Shown here: one piece after another, positions 63,681 through 64,000 of the stretch
How positions within the stretch are numbered: position 1 is the stretch's first letter
Layout of the letters: every line of letters begins with the position of its first letter
NCBI RefSeq assembly: GCF_013373865.1
Contig: NC_050477.1
Coordinates: forward strand, 8,418,722-8,482,721
DNA from: Monomorium pharaonis
Taxonomy: Eukaryota > Arthropoda > Insecta > Hymenoptera > Formicidae
Direction of reading: 5' to 3'
DNA length: 64,000 nt
Translations under genes and position numbers: made by a program
The notes under the pieces: generated by a model
The model's input: only the letters and a program-made list of their open reading frames with translations
What the model was told of the DNA's origin: nothing
Database searches by the model: none

Positions 63681-64000
63681 GAAAGACCAACGTATTATTT
63701 AACGCAGGCTACGGCTCGTTTTCCGCGCGCAACATTCTAACTAAGGGAGTCGAAACAATTTCGGTCCACCGCAACGCATCGTGACCGATAATTATGCAGC
63801 TGATTGGCATTTACACGAGACGGCTACTGCCGGCGCAAATTTATCGCGGGAACGCTCGCGTGACAGACGAACAAAGCGGTTGTCAATGCCGCGCTCGCTA
63901 ATTTCGTTCGCCATTGAATGCGGGTTCAGAAGCATCGATCGGTGGATTTGCTCGGTGTTCCAACGAGTCGTACGCTAGGATTTCACGGCTTTCTCCGCGA
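63277..64000. other. Upstream region of Hs3st
   Basis: GC-rich sequence with a short (GA)n tract at about 63647-63677. It probably holds 5' UTR and promoter or an upstream intron of Hs3st. No coding homology is recognised in either strand. Confidence 0.4.

Overview
The window is nuclear DNA from an insect, most likely a hymenopteran and plausibly an ant. Evidence: AT-rich introns with GT-AG junctions, insect-type versions of conserved animal genes, many short palindromic transposon relics and long (GA)n/(TA)n tracts. There are no bacterial features (operons, CRISPR, ribosome-binding sites). All exon models below were assembled by eye from homology and splice phase. The order of assignment is insect, then Hymenoptera, then ant, with falling certainty.

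Layout, left to right: (1) the 3' two thirds of a TSPO translocator-protein gene on + (1655-2895; first coding exon not found). (2) A complete Atg1/ULK autophagy kinase gene on - (9662 to 3913; 14 exons, 785 aa), converging on TSPO. (3) A divergent CpG-rich intergenic region with MITE-like palindromes. (4) A complete Srrm2/3/4-type SR-repeat splicing-factor gene on + (12327-28164) with a cwf21 N-terminus, a large RS domain and alternative 3' ends that include or exclude the eMIC (enhancer of microexons) domain. (5) A complete PXMP2 peroxisomal membrane channel gene on - (34663 to 32259; 5 exons, 184 aa). (6) A complete rotatin/Ana3 centriole gene on - (45974 to 36096; 28 exons, 2147 aa). (7) About 15 kb with no recognisable gene, alternating AT-rich and GC-rich segments, with MITEs and microsatellites. 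(8) A heparan-sulfate 3-O-sulfotransferase gene on - (63276 to 62064; at least two coding exons, 372 aa) carrying a polyglutamine insertion.

The genes are functionally unrelated housekeeping or developmental loci and do not form a pathway. The most notable content is splicing architecture. The Srrm234 gene has phase-matched alternative terminal exons that switch the eMIC domain on or off. It also has a 48-nt cassette exon that would split the eMIC domain, and a possible alternative N-terminal exon lacking cwf21. The Atg1 gene carries a tandemly duplicated exon beside its Atg8-binding (LIR) motif, and the extra copy is a 66-nt in-frame cassette. Several distinct non-autonomous inverted-repeat elements sit in introns, 3' UTRs and intergenic DNA.
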